Numbered from the stretch's first letter, positions 1 through 9,629 are shown. The stretch: 64,000 nt of DNA from Pediococcus inopinatus (GCF_002982135.1 NZ_CP019981.1:310001-374000), one strand, 5' to 3'. Translations and numbers: made by a program. The notes: generated by a model from the sequence alone, not told the origin.

Positions 1-2
1 TC

Positions 3-155
3 GTGTTACCGGATTTAATGTATCACGCACAAATTATTTACGGACAAAACAGTAATTATATTTTACCGATGTTTCTGGCATTAGCTGTTATGTATTTTGT
101 GGTGTGTTATATGCTTTCAATTTTGTCACACTATTTGGAAAAACGCTTGGCTTAA
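3..155 (+). CDS. Amino-acid ABC transporter permease, C-terminal end (partial)
   Basis: Only the last 50 codons are in the window and the gene enters from the left edge. The translation begins VLPDLMYHAQIIYGQNSNYI and ends EKRLA before a TAA. It contains one hydrophobic segment (LPMFLALAVMYFVVCYMLSI) followed by a short basic tail. This is the usual ending of HisM/GlnP-type permeases of polar amino-acid ABC importers, which pair with an ATPase and a binding protein at the membrane. The family call is inference from this short tail. A strong terminator follows, so this is the last gene of its unit. Confidence 0.55.
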   Translation: MLPDLMYHAQIIYGQNSNYILPMFLALAVMYFVVCYMLSILSHYLEKRLA

Positions 156-166
156 AAAATCGATTG

Positions 167-200
167 AAAAGGATGCATGCGAAAGCATGCATCCTTTTTT
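167..200 (+). terminator. Rho-independent terminator
   Basis: A perfect 14-bp stem (AAAAGGATGCATGC with its complement) is closed by a GAAA tetraloop and runs into a T tract. It ends the upstream permease gene. Confidence 0.9.
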
Positions 201-311
201 ATCTCATTTGTTTCTAATCTTTCTAACTTTTTAAAATCATTTTTAATCCCTTTATAAAGGCATTTATCTAATATAGTATTAGACAAAATTTAAAAAATAT
301 TAAATTTATCA

Positions 312-340
312 TTGACATTAAAAAAAAGTGAAGCTATTAT
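312..340 (+). promoter_or_regulatory. Sigma-A promoter of the Ami-type operon
   Basis: TTGACA at 312-317, a 17-bp spacer and TATTAT at 335-340. It lies 65 bases before the first gene of the operon. Confidence 0.75.
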
Positions 341-404
341 TTAAATAATCTCATAAAAAGAGCACGGGCGTTTGAGGAGATAAAAAAATAAGGGAGTTGG
401 GCGT

Positions 405-2381
405 ATGAAGGTAAAAAAAGGATGGCTAGTCGCAACGTTTTTGGTTGGCGCACTTGTGTTAGCTGGCTGTGGTAATAGCAAAGCAAACTCAGGTAGTTCT
501 AGTAAATTAGCTTCAAGTTATAATTATGTGTATACACTTGATCCAGATAATTTGGATTATACAGTGTCATCACGGGCATCAAATAGTGACATTTATTCAA
601 ACTTTGAGGACGGACTTTTGGAACGCAATCCAGAGGGGCAACTTAAAGGGGCCTTAGCTAAATCATGGTCAGTCAGCAAAGATGGCAAGACTTATACATA
701 TCATTTGCGTAAGGGCGTCAAATGGGTTGATAGCGAAGGTAATGATTACGCCGACGTCAAAGCTCAGGATTTTGTAACTGGTTTGAAGCATGCGGTTGCT
801 GCTAAATCAGAAACCTTATATGTGGTTCAAGACAGCATTAAAGGCCTTGACGATTATGTAAGTGGCAAGACAAAAGACTTTTCAAAGGTTGGTATTAAAG
901 CAACTGGCAAATACACAGTGCAATACACTTTGAATCAACCAGAAACATATTGGAATTCTAAATTAACTTATGGGGTTATGTTCCCAGTTAATGCTAAGTT
1001 CTTAGCTCAAAAGGGTAAAGACTTTGGTAAGGCACAAGCCGATGGAATTCTCTATAATGGCCCATTCGTCTTATCCAACTTCACTTCTAAATCAGTTATC
1101 GAGTTTAAGAAGAACAGTAGTTACTGGGATACAAAGGATGTTCATCTTAAAACTGTAAAACTCACATACAATGATGGTAGTAATCCAGATGGTCTCTACA
1201 AATCATTTAAGAGTGGCGATTACACTGCCGCTCGAGTTTACCCAAGCTCTGCTGGTTACAAAGATGTTGTTAAACAAAGTAAAAATAACATTATCTGGTC
1301 TGATCAAGATGCATCTGTATATAACTTTACGTTTAACTTAAATCGTCGTGCTTACAGTGCAACATCTAAGAAAACATCTAAGGCTAAAGCTAATACTAAA
1401 AAAGCTATTTGGAACCGTGATTTTCGTCTAGCTGTTCAATTTGCCTTTAATAAGACCAACTACGCGGCACAAATTAACGGTAAGAGCGGTGCCAATAAAG
1501 CCTTACGTAACGAGATGACTCCTCCTTCATTCGTTACAATTGATGGTAAAGACTACGGCTCACAAGTTGAAACTGATTTGAGCAAGAACGATTCTGATGC
1601 ATTTGGCAGTGTTAACTTAGCAGATGCTCAAGATGGAACTTACAAACCAGCAAAGGCAAAAGAGTATCTTGCCAAAGCATTAAAGACACTCAAATCTGAA
1701 GGCGTCACTGGCACAATTCATTTAGATTTACCAGTAGATGAGAAATCTACAACTAACTTGAATGAAGCAAAATCATTTAAAAATTCAGTTGAAAAAACAC
1801 TTGGTAAAAAGAATGTCACAATTGATCTTCAAATGTTAAATGAAGACAAGTTTAATGCTGCAACATACGCAGCAACCACTGGTGCAGCAAGTGATTTCGA
1901 TATTAGTAATGCTTCTGGTTGGTCTCCAGATTATGATGATCCTTCATCATATCTTGAAATCTACAACCCTGAATCAGGTTCAATGTTACAAACAATTGGA
2001 TTAGATGCTAGTTCAACAACTAAGATTGCTTCCGACACAGCCGCTGTAAAAGCTGTTGGCTTGGATCAATACGCTAAGTTGTTAAGCAAAGCTGAAGCAA
2101 TTACAACTGATACAAATGCTCGTTACAAAGCATTTGCAAAAGCTGAGGCATGGTTGCTTAACAGTGGTATTCAGATTCCTGTATATTCACTTGGTGGTTC
2201 ACCTTCTGTTACAAAGGTTGTACCATACACAAAGCCATACGCACAATCTGGGCTTGGTGCACAACGTTATAAATATGTGAAAGTTCAAAAGAAAGCTGTT
2301 ACGATTTCACAAAATAAGAAAGCAAAAGCTGCTTGGACTTCAAAACGTGAAAAGATTGCCAAAGCTGCTGACAATAATTAA
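405..2381 (+). CDS. oppA: Oligopeptide-binding lipoprotein, AmiA/OppA type
   Basis: This is the substrate-binding protein of an oligopeptide ABC importer, anchored outside the membrane. The N-terminus is a lipoprotein signal with lipobox LAGC (Cys22). The rest fits the SBP_bac_5 fold, with conserved stretches such as YTYHLRKGVKWVDSEG and ILYNGPFVLSNF. The 658-aa length is about 110 aa longer than the other four OppA paralogues here and matches pneumococcal AmiA (about 659 aa). A ribosome site AGGGAG precedes the ATG. The gene heads the operon with permease and ATPase genes behind it, and the hairpin after it probably keeps its product in excess over the membrane parts. Confidence 0.9.
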   Translation: MKVKKGWLVATFLVGALVLAGCGNSKANSGSSSKLASSYNYVYTLDPDNLDYTVSSRASNSDIYSNFEDGLLERNPEGQLKGALAKSWSVSKDGKTYTYHLRKGVKWVDSEGNDYADVKAQDFVTGLKHAVAAKSETLYVVQDSIKGLDDYVSGKTKDFSKVGIKATGKYTVQYTLNQPETYWNSKLTYGVMFPVNAKFLAQKGKDFGKAQADGILYNGPFVLSNFTSKSVIEFKKNSSYWDTKDVHLKTVKLTYNDGSNPDGLYKSFKSGDYTAARVYPSSAGYKDVVKQSKNNIIWSDQDASVYNFTFNLNRRAYSATSKKTSKAKANTKKAIWNRDFRLAVQFAFNKTNYAAQINGKSGANKALRNEMTPPSFVTIDGKDYGSQVETDLSKNDSDAFGSVNLADAQDGTYKPAKAKEYLAKALKTLKSEGVTGTIHLDLPVDEKSTTNLNEAKSFKNSVEKTLGKKNVTIDLQMLNEDKFNAATYAATTGAASDFDISNASGWSPDYDDPSSYLEIYNPESGSMLQTIGLDASSTTKIASDTAAVKAVGLDQYAKLLSKAEAITTDTNARYKAFAKAEAWLLNSGIQIPVYSLGGSPSVTKVVPYTKPYAQSGLGAQRYKYVKVQKKAVTISQNKKAKAAWTSKREKIAKAADNN

Positions 2382-2406
2382 TAGATTTAACGCTTAAAAA
2401 GAAGGA

Positions 2407-2432
2407 GGGCTAGCCGTTAACTAGCCCTTTTT
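2407..2432 (+). terminator. Intra-operon terminator/attenuator
   Basis: A 7-bp perfect stem GGGCTAG/CTAGCCC with a 7-nt loop is followed by five T. It lies between the binding-protein gene and the permease genes, so partial read-through is expected. Confidence 0.75.
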
Positions 2433-2463
2433 CTATTTAGAAGATGCGAGGAGGAAGAAGTTT

Positions 2464-3954
2464 ATGAAGAAATATTTATTATTTCGAATTGTACGATCTA
2501 TTGTCAGTATCTTTTTGGTAACGACTTTAACTTTTATTATGATTTATTCATTAGTCCCAAGACGAGATGTCTTCAAATCAGATTCTATGATTAGTAAACT
2601 GAATTCTCAGCCCGATAAATTGATTGATTACAAAGATAATGCGTATAACAAAATGAATTACATTGAGTACTTGGATACAAAATCACTTTTAAAGAAAGTT
2701 TCTAATAGTGGTAAGGAAGTAACAACTGCTCATACGCAAAGTAATGCAACGGCGATTAAAGACTGGGCTAAGAAGAATGGCTTTACAGTTCATCGTTATC
2801 CACAAAACAAAAACTATTACGTGACGCGTGAGCTTTCCTTAGTAGAACGGCTTGGTAAGTTTTATGGGAATCTGATTCATATTGATAACCCCTGGGCTAT
2901 TCATGATGCTAAGAATCCCAATTTGCCTAGATATTTGAAAATAACAAAGGATAAGGTTGTTGGTTGGGCATTAGTTGGGTCTGGTACGAAATATAAATAC
3001 CAAATTTACTTTAATAAAGCTTTCCCATACATCCATCAAAATATTTTCCATATTGATTTAGGAACATCATATCCTGGTTACTCAGGAGTAGCTGTTATGG
3101 ACGTTATTGGTAATCATCAAGGTGAGACCAAGAGTAGCGAGTATGTATTTCCAAACGGTAATAAGATGAATAGTTCTGACAACGTTTATACGCGTCAATA
3201 TCAAACTTCAGCGAAGCAAGATTCAATGGCAAAAGAACGTTATGGTGGACATTACACAGGTACAGAGCAAGAGTATCAAGATCCATCAATGATCGGAACC
3301 TCCTTTAGAGCTGGTTTTATTGCTTTGATTATTTCTTACGTCATTTCAATTCCAATGGCTATCTTGATGGCTCGTTTTAAAGGCAAGTGGTTTGATAAAG
3401 TTGGTACCGGAATTGTCACTGTTTTAATTGCAGTACCAAGTTTGGCCTTTATTTATGTTTTCCGTTACATTGGGAGTGCAGGATTCGGATTTCCTGATTC
3501 CTTCCCAACGAAAGGGGCAGAAGTCTTTGGATCGTGGGTTTTGCCATCTGTTATCTTGGGACTCTTATCAGTTTCTGGTCTGGTTATCTGGTTTAGACGC
3601 TATATGATTGATCAACAATCTTCTGATTATGTGAAATTTGCTAAGGCGAAAGGGCTGGATGACGGTGAAATTTATCGGAAACATATTTTTAAAAATGCAT
3701 CAATTCCAATTGTGCAAGGATTGCCAGGATCTATCATTGGTTTAATCAGTGGTGCTACCATGACTGAAACCATTTTTGCAATGCCTGGAATGGGAAAAAT
3801 GTTACCTGATGCAATTCTTACTCATAATAATCCGATTGTGATTGCATTAGTATTTATTTTCACCACCATCGCTGTGTTCTCAATCTTGTTGGGTGATATT
3901 CTAATGACGATTGTAGATCCTCGAATTAAATTATCAACGTCAGGAGATGATTAA
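2464..3954 (+). CDS. oppB: Oligopeptide ABC transporter permease, AmiC type
   Basis: This is the first membrane subunit of the importer. It has an N-terminal membrane segment, then a large hydrophilic region (about residues 35-275) and a C-terminal BPD_transp_1 domain with the usual coupling stretch (DYVKFAKAKGLDDGEIYRKH). At 496 aa it is much longer than ordinary OppB (about 310 aa) and close to AmiC of pneumococcus (about 498 aa), so the extracellular insertion is a family trait, not a fusion. The start is ATG after GAGGAGGAAG. The stop is separated by one base from the proposed start of the next gene. Confidence 0.9.
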   Translation: MKKYLLFRIVRSIVSIFLVTTLTFIMIYSLVPRRDVFKSDSMISKLNSQPDKLIDYKDNAYNKMNYIEYLDTKSLLKKVSNSGKEVTTAHTQSNATAIKDWAKKNGFTVHRYPQNKNYYVTRELSLVERLGKFYGNLIHIDNPWAIHDAKNPNLPRYLKITKDKVVGWALVGSGTKYKYQIYFNKAFPYIHQNIFHIDLGTSYPGYSGVAVMDVIGNHQGETKSSEYVFPNGNKMNSSDNVYTRQYQTSAKQDSMAKERYGGHYTGTEQEYQDPSMIGTSFRAGFIALIISYVISIPMAILMARFKGKWFDKVGTGIVTVLIAVPSLAFIYVFRYIGSAGFGFPDSFPTKGAEVFGSWVLPSVILGLLSVSGLVIWFRRYMIDQQSSDYVKFAKAKGLDDGEIYRKHIFKNASIPIVQGLPGSIIGLISGATMTETIFAMPGMGKMLPDAILTHNNPIVIALVFIFTTIAVFSILLGDILMTIVDPRIKLSTSGDD

Positions 3955-3955
3955 G

Positions 3956-4894
3956 ATGGCAGAGAATAATCAAGAAATTACAGAAGACGATTTTGCACTC
4001 GTTAAAATGGATAAAAAAGCGACTGAAAAAATTGACACGCCAAAGTATTCGTATTGGAAATCAGTAGCAACAGTTTTCTTTTCTAACAAGATTACAATCG
4101 CCATGTTTGTTCTGATTTTAATTATCCTGTTGATGGCTTTTATTCAACCGCTATTCAGTGGTTACAACTTAATGAGTGTCAATAAAATTAATGATTTTAA
4201 AGCCCGGTATAATTGGCCAAGTCTGAAGTATTGGTTTGGAACGGATGCCGATGGCCAGTCTTTGTTTGATGCGATTTGGGCAGGGGCTCGAACTTCAATT
4301 TCAATTGGGGTTATTGCTTCACTAATTACAACAGTTATTGGGGTTATTGTGGGAGCCTTTTGGGGGTTCTCAAAAAAGTTTGATCGTCTTATGCTTGAAA
4401 TTTACAATGTTTTTTCAAACGTACCAACCCTACTCATCATTATTGTGTTGTCCTATACGTTTGGTAATGGATTTTGGAATTTAATTTTTGCGATGACTGT
4501 AACCACCTGGTTAGGAACAGCATACTTTATTCGGGTTCAGGTTATGTTACGTCGTGATCAGGAATACAACATTGCTTCTAAAACGCTAGGGACCCCAACT
4601 ACGCGGATGATTCTCAGAAATATCTTGCCGTATTTAACTTCAGTAATTGTTACGCAGCTTTCACAGTTATTACCTTCATTCATTTCTTATGAAGTATTTC
4701 TTTCTTTCTTAGGTGTTGGTTTAAGTTCTGATGTGCCATCTTTAGGTAGGTTAATTTCTCAGTATTCACCGTACATGACTAGTTATCCATATCTATTCTG
4801 GCTGCCAGTGTTTGTTCTTGCCTTGATAGCCGTTTCATTGTATATCGTTGGCCAAAATTTGGCTGATGCTTCTGATCCACGAACACATATGTAG
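3956..4894 (+). CDS. oppC: Oligopeptide ABC transporter permease, AmiD type
   Basis: Second permease subunit, 312 aa, with an N-terminal OppC-type segment and a BPD_transp_1 domain ending in the coupling region (ASKTLGTPTTRMILRNILPY). I start it at the ATG at 3956. AGGAG lies 9 bases upstream of it, whereas the in-frame ATG at 3947 directly abuts that AGGAG. The start sits one base after the previous stop, which points to translational coupling. With the preceding permease it forms the membrane channel. Confidence 0.9.
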   Translation: MAENNQEITEDDFALVKMDKKATEKIDTPKYSYWKSVATVFFSNKITIAMFVLILIILLMAFIQPLFSGYNLMSVNKINDFKARYNWPSLKYWFGTDADGQSLFDAIWAGARTSISIGVIASLITTVIGVIVGAFWGFSKKFDRLMLEIYNVFSNVPTLLIIIVLSYTFGNGFWNLIFAMTVTTWLGTAYFIRVQVMLRRDQEYNIASKTLGTPTTRMILRNILPYLTSVIVTQLSQLLPSFISYEVFLSFLGVGLSSDVPSLGRLISQYSPYMTSYPYLFWLPVFVLALIAVSLYIVGQNLADASDPRTHM

Positions 4895-4909
4895 AAAGGA
4901 GAGACAGAA

Positions 4910-6004
4910 ATGAAAAATAATGTTGTATTATCAGCCAAGGATCTTTCTGTAGATTTCCAAGTGCGTGGTCGTCAACTAAAAGCGATTCGTCATGTCTCTT
5001 TGGATCTGAAGGATCAAGAAGTACTCGCGATTGTTGGAGAATCCGGTTCGGGCAAATCAGTTTTAACGAAAGCATTCACGGGGATGCTTGAAACAAATGG
5101 TTACATTTCGAATGGAACGGTGACCTATGAGGATAAAGTGCTAAGTGACTTAAAGAAGGATAAAGAGTGGGATGGTATCCGAGGAAAAGGAATTGCAACG
5201 ATTTTTCAAGATCCGATGACTTCACTAGATCCGATTAAAACAATTGGTTCCCAAATTGCCGAAGTTGTTGTTAAACATCAAAAGAAAAATGCAAAAGAAG
5301 CAAAAAAAATTGCGATTGATTTAATGGAACGAACTGGGATTCCAAATGCCAAAAACCGGTATAATGAATATCCATTTGAATATTCAGGAGGTATGAGACA
5401 ACGAATTGTTATCGCAGTTGCCTTAGCTTGTCATCCCAAGATTTTGATTTGTGATGAACCAACCACTGCATTAGATGTAACGATTCAGGCGCAAATCTTG
5501 GAGCTAATTAAGGATCTTCAAAAAGAATATCATTTCACAACAATTTTTATTACGCATGATCTTGGGGTAGTAGCTTCAATTGCAGATCGAATTGCGGTTA
5601 TGTACTCAGGCCAAATTATTGAACTGGGAACCTGCGATGAAATTTTTTATGACCCACGTCATCCATATACGTGGAGCCTGCTTTCATCATTGCCACAATT
5701 GGCAACTGAAGAAGCCGGGTTGTATTCAATTCCTGGGACGCCACCATCATTGTATAAAGATATTGAAGGGGATGCCTTTGCACCTCGAAATAAGTTTGCC
5801 ATGGAAATTGATTACAAAAAAGAGCCTCCAATGTTCAGAGTTTCGGATACTCATTGGGCTAAAACATGGTTGTTAGATCCGAGAGCACCGAAAGTTGAAA
5901 AACCGGCATTAATCCAAAATTTACACGATCATTTTGTAAAAATGATGGAAACGGAAACCACTATGGATTTTGAGAAAGGCGGCGATGCAATTGTCATCAA
6001 ATAA
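4910..6004 (+). CDS. oppD: Oligopeptide ABC transporter ATPase, AmiE/OppD type
   Basis: One of two cytoplasmic ATPases driving peptide import. Walker A GESGSGKS is at residues 43-50, the Q-loop in [10 protein letters not shown], the ABC signature is SGGMRQR, and the Walker B region is [14 protein letters not shown]-terminal oligo_HPY extension (PGTPPSL) is typical of the OppD branch. The start is ATG after AAAGGAGAG. The 3' end overlaps the next gene by 20 bases. Confidence 0.95.
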   Translation: MKNNVVLSAKDLSVDFQVRGRQLKAIRHVSLDLKDQEVLAIVGESGSGKSVLTKAFTGMLETNGYISNGTVTYEDKVLSDLKKDKEWDGIRGKGIATIFQDPMTSLDPIKTIGSQIAEVVVKHQKKNAKEAKKIAIDLMERTGIPNAKNRYNEYPFEYSGGMRQRIVIAVALACHPKILICDEPTTALDVTIQAQILELIKDLQKEYHFTTIFITHDLGVVASIADRIAVMYSGQIIELGTCDEIFYDPRHPYTWSLLSSLPQLATEEAGLYSIPGTPPSLYKDIEGDAFAPRNKFAMEIDYKKEPPMFRVSDTHWAKTWLLDPRAPKVEKPALIQNLHDHFVKMMETETTMDFEKGGDAIVIK

Positions 6005-6941
6005 AGAAGTATTACTTTCTGTTCGTGATCTTGAAATTGCATTCGGCTCTGGAAAAAAAGAATTTGTGGCCGTTCAGGATGTTAATTTTGATATTTACAA
6101 AGGAGAAACCTTTTCTCTTGTTGGTGAATCAGGATCTGGTAAAACTACAATTGGACGAGCAATTCTTGGTATTAATCCAACTAAAAAAGGAACCATTAAT
6201 TTTCATGGTGAGAAGATTAATGCACCGATGTCGGATGCTAAAAAGAAAGACGTTACCCGAAAAATTCAGATGATCTTTCAAGATCCTTCAGCGTCTTTAA
6301 ATGAACGTGCAACAATAGAATATATTATTTCTGAAGGACTTTATAATTTTAAATTGTTCGATTCTGAGGAAGATCGTGTAAATAAGGTTAAAGCAATAAT
6401 TGAAGAGGTCGGCTTGCTCCCTGAACATTTATATCGGTATCCACATGAGTTTTCAGGTGGTCAGCGGCAGCGGATCGGAATTGCCAGGGCACTAATTATG
6501 AAGCCTGAATTGGTGGTTGCCGACGAACCTATTTCTGCTTTAGATGTGTCGATTCGGGCGCAAGTCTTAAACTTATTAAAGAAGTTTCAACGCGAAAGTA
6601 GTCTTTCCTATCTTTTTATTGCTCATGATCTTTCGGTTGTACGGTTTATTTCAGATCGGATTGCAGTTATTCATAATGGAAGAATTTTAGAACTGGCGAC
6701 AACGGAAGAGCTATTCTCAAATCCGCTTCATCCATATACAAAGTCGTTATTGTCAGCTGTTCCCATTCCAGATCCAATTCTGGCACGTAAAAAGAAACTT
6801 TTGGTTTATGATGAATCGGTTCATCACTATGAAAATGACAAGCCGAGATTTATCGAAATAAAACCCGGACATTTTGTAAATGCCAATCATGAAGAAGAGG
6901 AACGTTACCGAGAACTTTTAGCTCAAACGGCCTCTGTATAA
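5985..6941 (+). CDS. oppF: Oligopeptide ABC transporter ATPase, AmiF/OppF type
   Basis: Second ATPase of the importer. Walker A GESGSGKT is at residues 47-54, signature SGGQRQR, Walker [14 protein letters not shown]-terminal extension follows the nucleotide-binding domain. The ATG at 5985 is chosen because AAAGGCGG precedes it and because the longer in-frame TTG at 5970 has no ribosome site. The gene overlaps oppD by 20 bases and closes the five-gene operon. Confidence 0.93.
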   Translation: MQLSSNKEVLLSVRDLEIAFGSGKKEFVAVQDVNFDIYKGETFSLVGESGSGKTTIGRAILGINPTKKGTINFHGEKINAPMSDAKKKDVTRKIQMIFQDPSASLNERATIEYIISEGLYNFKLFDSEEDRVNKVKAIIEEVGLLPEHLYRYPHEFSGGQRQRIGIARALIMKPELVVADEPISALDVSIRAQVLNLLKKFQRESSLSYLFIAHDLSVVRFISDRIAVIHNGRILELATTEELFSNPLHPYTKSLLSAVPIPDPILARKKKLLVYDESVHHYENDKPRFIEIKPGHFVNANHEEEERYRELLAQTASV

Positions 6942-6957
6942 ACGTTAATGAATGAAA

Positions 6958-7036
6958 GCTTGGTCCATCTCGCAGCTTGTTAGGGCAGTTCACTCCAACC
7001 CCGAACTGTTTTAGCAGGTTGCGAGATGGACCAAGC
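6958..7036. repeat. Large perfect-armed hairpin
   Basis: A 17-bp perfect inverted repeat (6958-6974 and 7020-7036) encloses a second stem CAGTTC/GAACTG. Between them is a short region that pairs with G-U wobbles. It lies between the oppF stop and a conventional terminator, with no T tract of its own. It could be a 3'-UTR processing structure, a small RNA or an extragenic repeat. Confidence 0.7.
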
Positions 7037-7041
7037 AAAAC

Positions 7042-7079
7042 AAAAATTGCTAATCATTAAGTTGATTAGCAATTTTTTT
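7042..7079. terminator. Bidirectional terminator between oppF and corA
   Basis: The stem ATTGCTAATCA with its complement is flanked by an A run on the left and a T run on the right. It serves the convergent operons on both strands. Confidence 0.85.
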
Positions 7080-7089
7080 GTTTGAATTA

Positions 7090-7992
7090 TTAAACTGAAT
7101 GGTGATTATGCAAGTATATGATCAGTGCCAACATAAGGACTCCTGTTAGGATAATAGAAGCCAACCAGGCTAGTGAACCAGAAACCAGCGGTAAATGCAT
7201 GTTCATCCCGTAAAAGCCACTAACGATGGGTGGGACTGCTAATAGAAGTGACCAGATAGTAAGAAAACGCATGATATCATTTAGGTTGTTATTAATTAAA
7301 CGATCATAGGTATTGCTTAACTGTTCAACGCTTTCGGAAATCAAACCAATCATTCGACTAGCTTGATTGGTTTCTAGTTGAATATTATGCAACTTTCGAT
7401 TGCAGATTTTATCAAAGGGAATGTCTGTGTCTTTTGAAAGAGATTTAATATCTTCAAAACAACTGGAATTTTCTTGAATTGAAGCGCGTAAATAAATTGC
7501 ATCTTGATTAATGAGGGTCAAGTCATCTAGACGTTTCATGCGGGTTCGAGCACTGAGCTTGTCTTGAATTTGGTCTGCACGATATTCTAGTTTAGTTACC
7601 CGACCAATATATTTACGGACAATCGGTAAAATGAGGTCTAACACAAAAGACATGCGTTTTTCATACGCTTGATCACGCAACTCTTTAAGAGTGTCGCTGA
7701 CAAAATGCATTTCAGAACTCAAAAAGATAAAAAGTTTTTTATCAAAGAAAATGACAGAAATTGGTTCAGAATGAGCAGATCCCTTTAATGGGGCCCAGAA
7801 AACCAAAAGGGCATAATCGCCCTCTACATCAACCTCAGTTCGTGCCGGTTCATCCTTATCGTCAACGTATTCTAAAACGGTCGAAGGTAAGTCGAAATCT
7901 TGAATCAATTGTTTTTTATCCGTTTCCGTACAGTCTTGAACAAGAATTAATTCAAATTTTTGTTTTTGATCACTTTCATAGGACTTGATCAC
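7090..7992 (-). CDS. CorA-family divalent metal (Mg2+/Co2+) transporter
   Basis: 300 aa with a long soluble, helical N-terminal domain and two C-terminal membrane segments. The signature pore motif GMN is in FYGMNMHLPL just after the first membrane segment. CorA proteins form pentameric membrane channels for Mg2+ and related ions. The start is GTG, with AGGAGG 8 bases upstream. It is 18 bases downstream of the amino-acid permease gene and so probably co-transcribed with it. I see no direct functional link between the two. Confidence 0.88.
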   Translation of the reverse strand: MIKSYESDQKQKFELILVQDCTETDKKQLIQDFDLPSTVLEYVDDKDEPARTEVDVEGDYALLVFWAPLKGSAHSEPISVIFFDKKLFIFLSSEMHFVSDTLKELRDQAYEKRMSFVLDLILPIVRKYIGRVTKLEYRADQIQDKLSARTRMKRLDDLTLINQDAIYLRASIQENSSCFEDIKSLSKDTDIPFDKICNRKLHNIQLETNQASRMIGLISESVEQLSNTYDRLINNNLNDIMRFLTIWSLLLAVPPIVSGFYGMNMHLPLVSGSLAWLASIILTGVLMLALIIYLHNHHSV

Positions 7993-8010
7993 AGTATGAG
8001 CCTCCTGACC

Positions 8011-9345
8011 TTAAGCTTTGTTTTGATAATGGTGTTTACAATAATAATATACTGGAAAACCAAGTAAAACAAATACAAAGGAGAAAGCGACACCAATTAA
8101 GTCAGATTGAATTTCGCTGACAATAACAAAAAGGGATCCCAAAATTGCAATAATGGGGGTAATTGGGAAGAACGGTGTGCTAAATGGGCGTTTTAAATTT
8201 GGCTCCCGCTTTCTTAAGATAAAGGCTCCAACAAAGGTCATGACATAAAAACAATAGACAGTGAAAATACATAGTTCCGAAAGGCGATCAGCGTTAAAAA
8301 ATAGAATCATAATCGCTGAAATTGTGACAGTTGTTAAAACCGACACAACCGGGGTGTGTGTGTTACGGTTCAGGTAAGAAAGTTGCTTGGCAAATGGTAA
8401 TTCGTGATCGCGGGCCATGGCATACATAATTCGGGGGAAGGTCATGATTTTTCCATTCATACACCCGACAATTGAGATGATAATGCCAATGCTGAGGATC
8501 TTACCCCCAATGGCCCCAAAATCTTTATCAGCCATATAAGGAATTGCGCCGATCCCAAGTTTGTGAATTTGTTCAGCAGGCATGCTACGAAAAACGCCAA
8601 AGCTGACTAATAGATAAATGACTAAGACTAAGAGAATCCCAAATGTAATTGCTTGGGGCAGTCGTTTCTCAGGATTCTTAATTTCATCACCAAGATTGGC
8701 CACCAAAATCCAGCCGTCAAAAGCAAATAAAGTGGCCAAGATGGCTATACCAAAATTTCCAGCAGATTGGTGAACAGTGGTAAAACTTTGAGAAAAAGCA
8801 TTTTCTTTACCAAAGAATAACCCAAAACCAATGAGTGCAATGACCGGGACAAGTTTGCAAATGGTGGTCACAATGGCAAAAGTTGCGCCGTAGCGGTTAG
8901 ATAGCAAGTTTAAACAAGCGACTAAAATAACGGTAATGAGGGCAATCGGCACGGTCCAGCTATGGGGCATGTCAAAAAAGTCGACTAAGAGAATGCCAAG
9001 ATAGGCGGCAAGAGAAGCGATCATGGCTGGACCATAGATGATAATTTGCATCCAGCCAGCTAAGAATCCCCATACTTTGCCGTAAATTTTTTCCATGTAG
9101 TAGTAGAGTCCACCCGTTTTGGGCATTTGGGAGGCAATCTCGGCGATGGTCAGTCCGGCGGTTAAGGTGATGATGCCACCTGCGAGCCAAGCCAACATGG
9201 CGTTGGTGGTTGAACCGGCATCGTCCAATACAGCGGCTTGGCGAACAAAAACGCCAGAGCCAATAATGGTTCCGATGACAAGTGCGAGTGCGGACCAAAG
9301 GCCGAGCGACCGACTGAGGGTAACTTCGTCTTTTTCATTGTTCAT
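8011..9345 (-). CDS. APC-superfamily amino-acid permease
   Basis: 444 aa with about 12 hydrophobic segments. The N-terminal motif GTIIGSGVFV is the substrate-binding loop of the LAT/APC family. The sequence resembles amino-acid exchangers of the serine/threonine or YkbA group, but the substrate cannot be read from it. GGGAGG lies 8 bases before the ATG. It is the first gene of a two-gene unit with corA. Confidence 0.85.
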   Translation of the reverse strand: MNNEKDEVTLSRSLGLWSALALVIGTIIGSGVFVRQAAVLDDAGSTTNAMLAWLAGGIITLTAGLTIAEIASQMPKTGGLYYYMEKIYGKVWGFLAGWMQIIIYGPAMIASLAAYLGILLVDFFDMPHSWTVPIALITVILVACLNLLSNRYGATFAIVTTICKLVPVIALIGFGLFFGKENAFSQSFTTVHQSAGNFGIAILATLFAFDGWILVANLGDEIKNPEKRLPQAITFGILLVLVIYLLVSFGVFRSMPAEQIHKLGIGAIPYMADKDFGAIGGKILSIGIIISIVGCMNGKIMTFPRIMYAMARDHELPFAKQLSYLNRNTHTPVVSVLTTVTISAIMILFFNADRLSELCIFTVYCFYVMTFVGAFILRKREPNLKRPFSTPFFPITPIIAILGSLFVIVSEIQSDLIGVAFSFVFVLLGFPVYYYCKHHYQNKA

Positions 9346-9379
9346 TAAGAATACCTCCCGAAAATTTGTTTTATGTAAT

Positions 9380-9409
9380 ATTGTAACGTAAAAGACTAAG
9401 TGAACGCAA
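9380..9409 (-). promoter_or_regulatory. Probable promoter of the permease-corA unit
   Basis: Reading leftwards: TTGCGT, 18 bases, TACAAT, about 35 bases upstream of the permease start. It abuts the palindromic repeat on its right. Confidence 0.5.
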
Positions 9410-9498
9410 CAAGTCGTTAAGGCTCTTAATTATAAGCAAGGCGGAGGCGGGATCGCATCCCGCAGTGAGCCTTGCTTATAATTAAGAGCCTGACTTGT
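9409..9498. repeat. Long palindromic extragenic element
   Basis: Perfect 22-bp arms (9421-9442 and 9469-9490) flank an inner stem GCGGGA/TCCCGC. An outer 7-bp pair (9409-9415 and 9492-9498) extends the fold. There is no T tract. It behaves like a REP- or MITE-type repeat. Confidence 0.8.
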
Positions 9499-9526
9499 GG
9501 AGTTGTCCTAATGCTTAGCAGAAAAA
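9435..9526 (+). repeat. 92-bp direct repeat, copy 1
   Basis: Repeated 103 bases downstream at 9538-9629 with a single mismatch (AAGAGCC versus AAGCGCC). Copy 1 includes the right half of the palindromic element plus a tail ending CTTAGCAGAAAAA. Confidence 0.9.
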
Positions 9527-9537
9527 GGATAAAGGAA

Positions 9538-9629
9538 AGCAAGGCGGAGGCGGGATCGCATCCCGCAGTGAGCCTTGCTTATAATTAAGCGCCTGACTTG
9601 TGGAGTTGTCCTAATGCTTAGCAGAAAAA
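9538..9629 (+). repeat. 92-bp direct repeat, copy 2
   Basis: Second copy of 9435-9526. It lacks the long left arm, so only about 10 bp of the hairpin stem remains. Confidence 0.9.

Noticed and set aside
9435..9629. Two-copy repeat considered as a CRISPR or origin iteron
   Set aside because: Only two copies, 92 bp long, with a hairpin core and no spacers of regular length; not a CRISPR or an iteron array.
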